The notes under the pieces: model-generated
Database searches by the model: none
What the model saw: only the letters and a program-made list of their open reading frames with translations
What the model was told of the DNA's origin: nothing
Part shown: positions 31,941 to 32,140 of the stretch, in pieces
How the letters are laid out: each line of letters opens with the position of its first letter
How positions within the stretch are numbered: the stretch's first letter is position 1
Assembly (NCBI GenBank): GCA_900168235.1
Contig: FUZG01000020.1
Coordinates: forward strand, 1-32,140
DNA: 32,140 nt
Origin: Lachnospiraceae bacterium
GTDB lineage: Bacteria > Bacillota > Clostridia > Lachnospirales > Lachnospiraceae
Direction of reading: 5' to 3'
Position numbers and translations under genes: made by a program

Positions 31941-32140
<200 letters not shown>

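Overview
The window looks like chromosomal DNA of a low-to-moderate GC Firmicute of the family Lachnospiraceae (Clostridium cluster XIVa, Butyrivibrio/Pseudobutyrivibrio-like). The evidence is the first 200 bases of a 16S rRNA gene at the right edge, the Lachnospiraceae-type Rpn/PD-(D/E)XK gene, the SigA-type promoters and strong Shine-Dalgarno sites, and the many secreted and lipoprotein genes. The genus cannot be fixed from what is visible.

The left part (1-13.5 kb) is an accessory, decaying region built from duplicated cassettes. It holds an IS200-type transposase whose presumed nucleophile Tyr is Asn, an intact Rpn-like gene and a second deleted and frameshifted copy, and two HD-domain 5'-nucleotidase-like genes, the second missing its 5' end and joined to a broken lipoprotein gene. 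It also holds three copies of a secreted PPC-domain protein (two full, one collapsed to 93 codons), a lipoprotein form of prephenate dehydratase, a membrane HD-GYP protein, and a LysM gene broken at an A8 tract. The three PPC genes share a promoter, a long palindromic leader and similar terminators. Two palindromic intergenic elements (5036-5151 and 13429-13468) share 19-bp inverted arms, and a 44-bp exact repeat occurs at 5057 and 8008.

The middle part (13.5-20 kb) carries an acyltransferase-3 membrane protein, a likely two-gene operon of a DHH/DHHA1 phosphoesterase followed by a TIR-transmembrane-beta-propeller-like protein, and a DUF3298/RsiV-like lipoprotein.

The right part (20-32 kb) is more ordinary core and metabolic sequence: an NCS2 purine permease, alpha-phosphoglucomutase, an acidic protein of unknown function, a PPi-type phosphofructokinase, a FGGY sugar kinase, a DUF4173 membrane protein, a DUF2975 plus XRE-regulator pair with two clear operator palindromes over its promoter, a secreted Ig-like protein, and then the promoter, leader and 5' end of an rRNA operon. 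PgcA and the phosphofructokinase link glycogen/glucose-1-phosphate to glycolysis; the FGGY kinase would feed a phosphorylated sugar in. The best candidates for new biology are the structured PPC leader, the DHH-TIR pair, the exported prephenate dehydratase and the palindromic element family.
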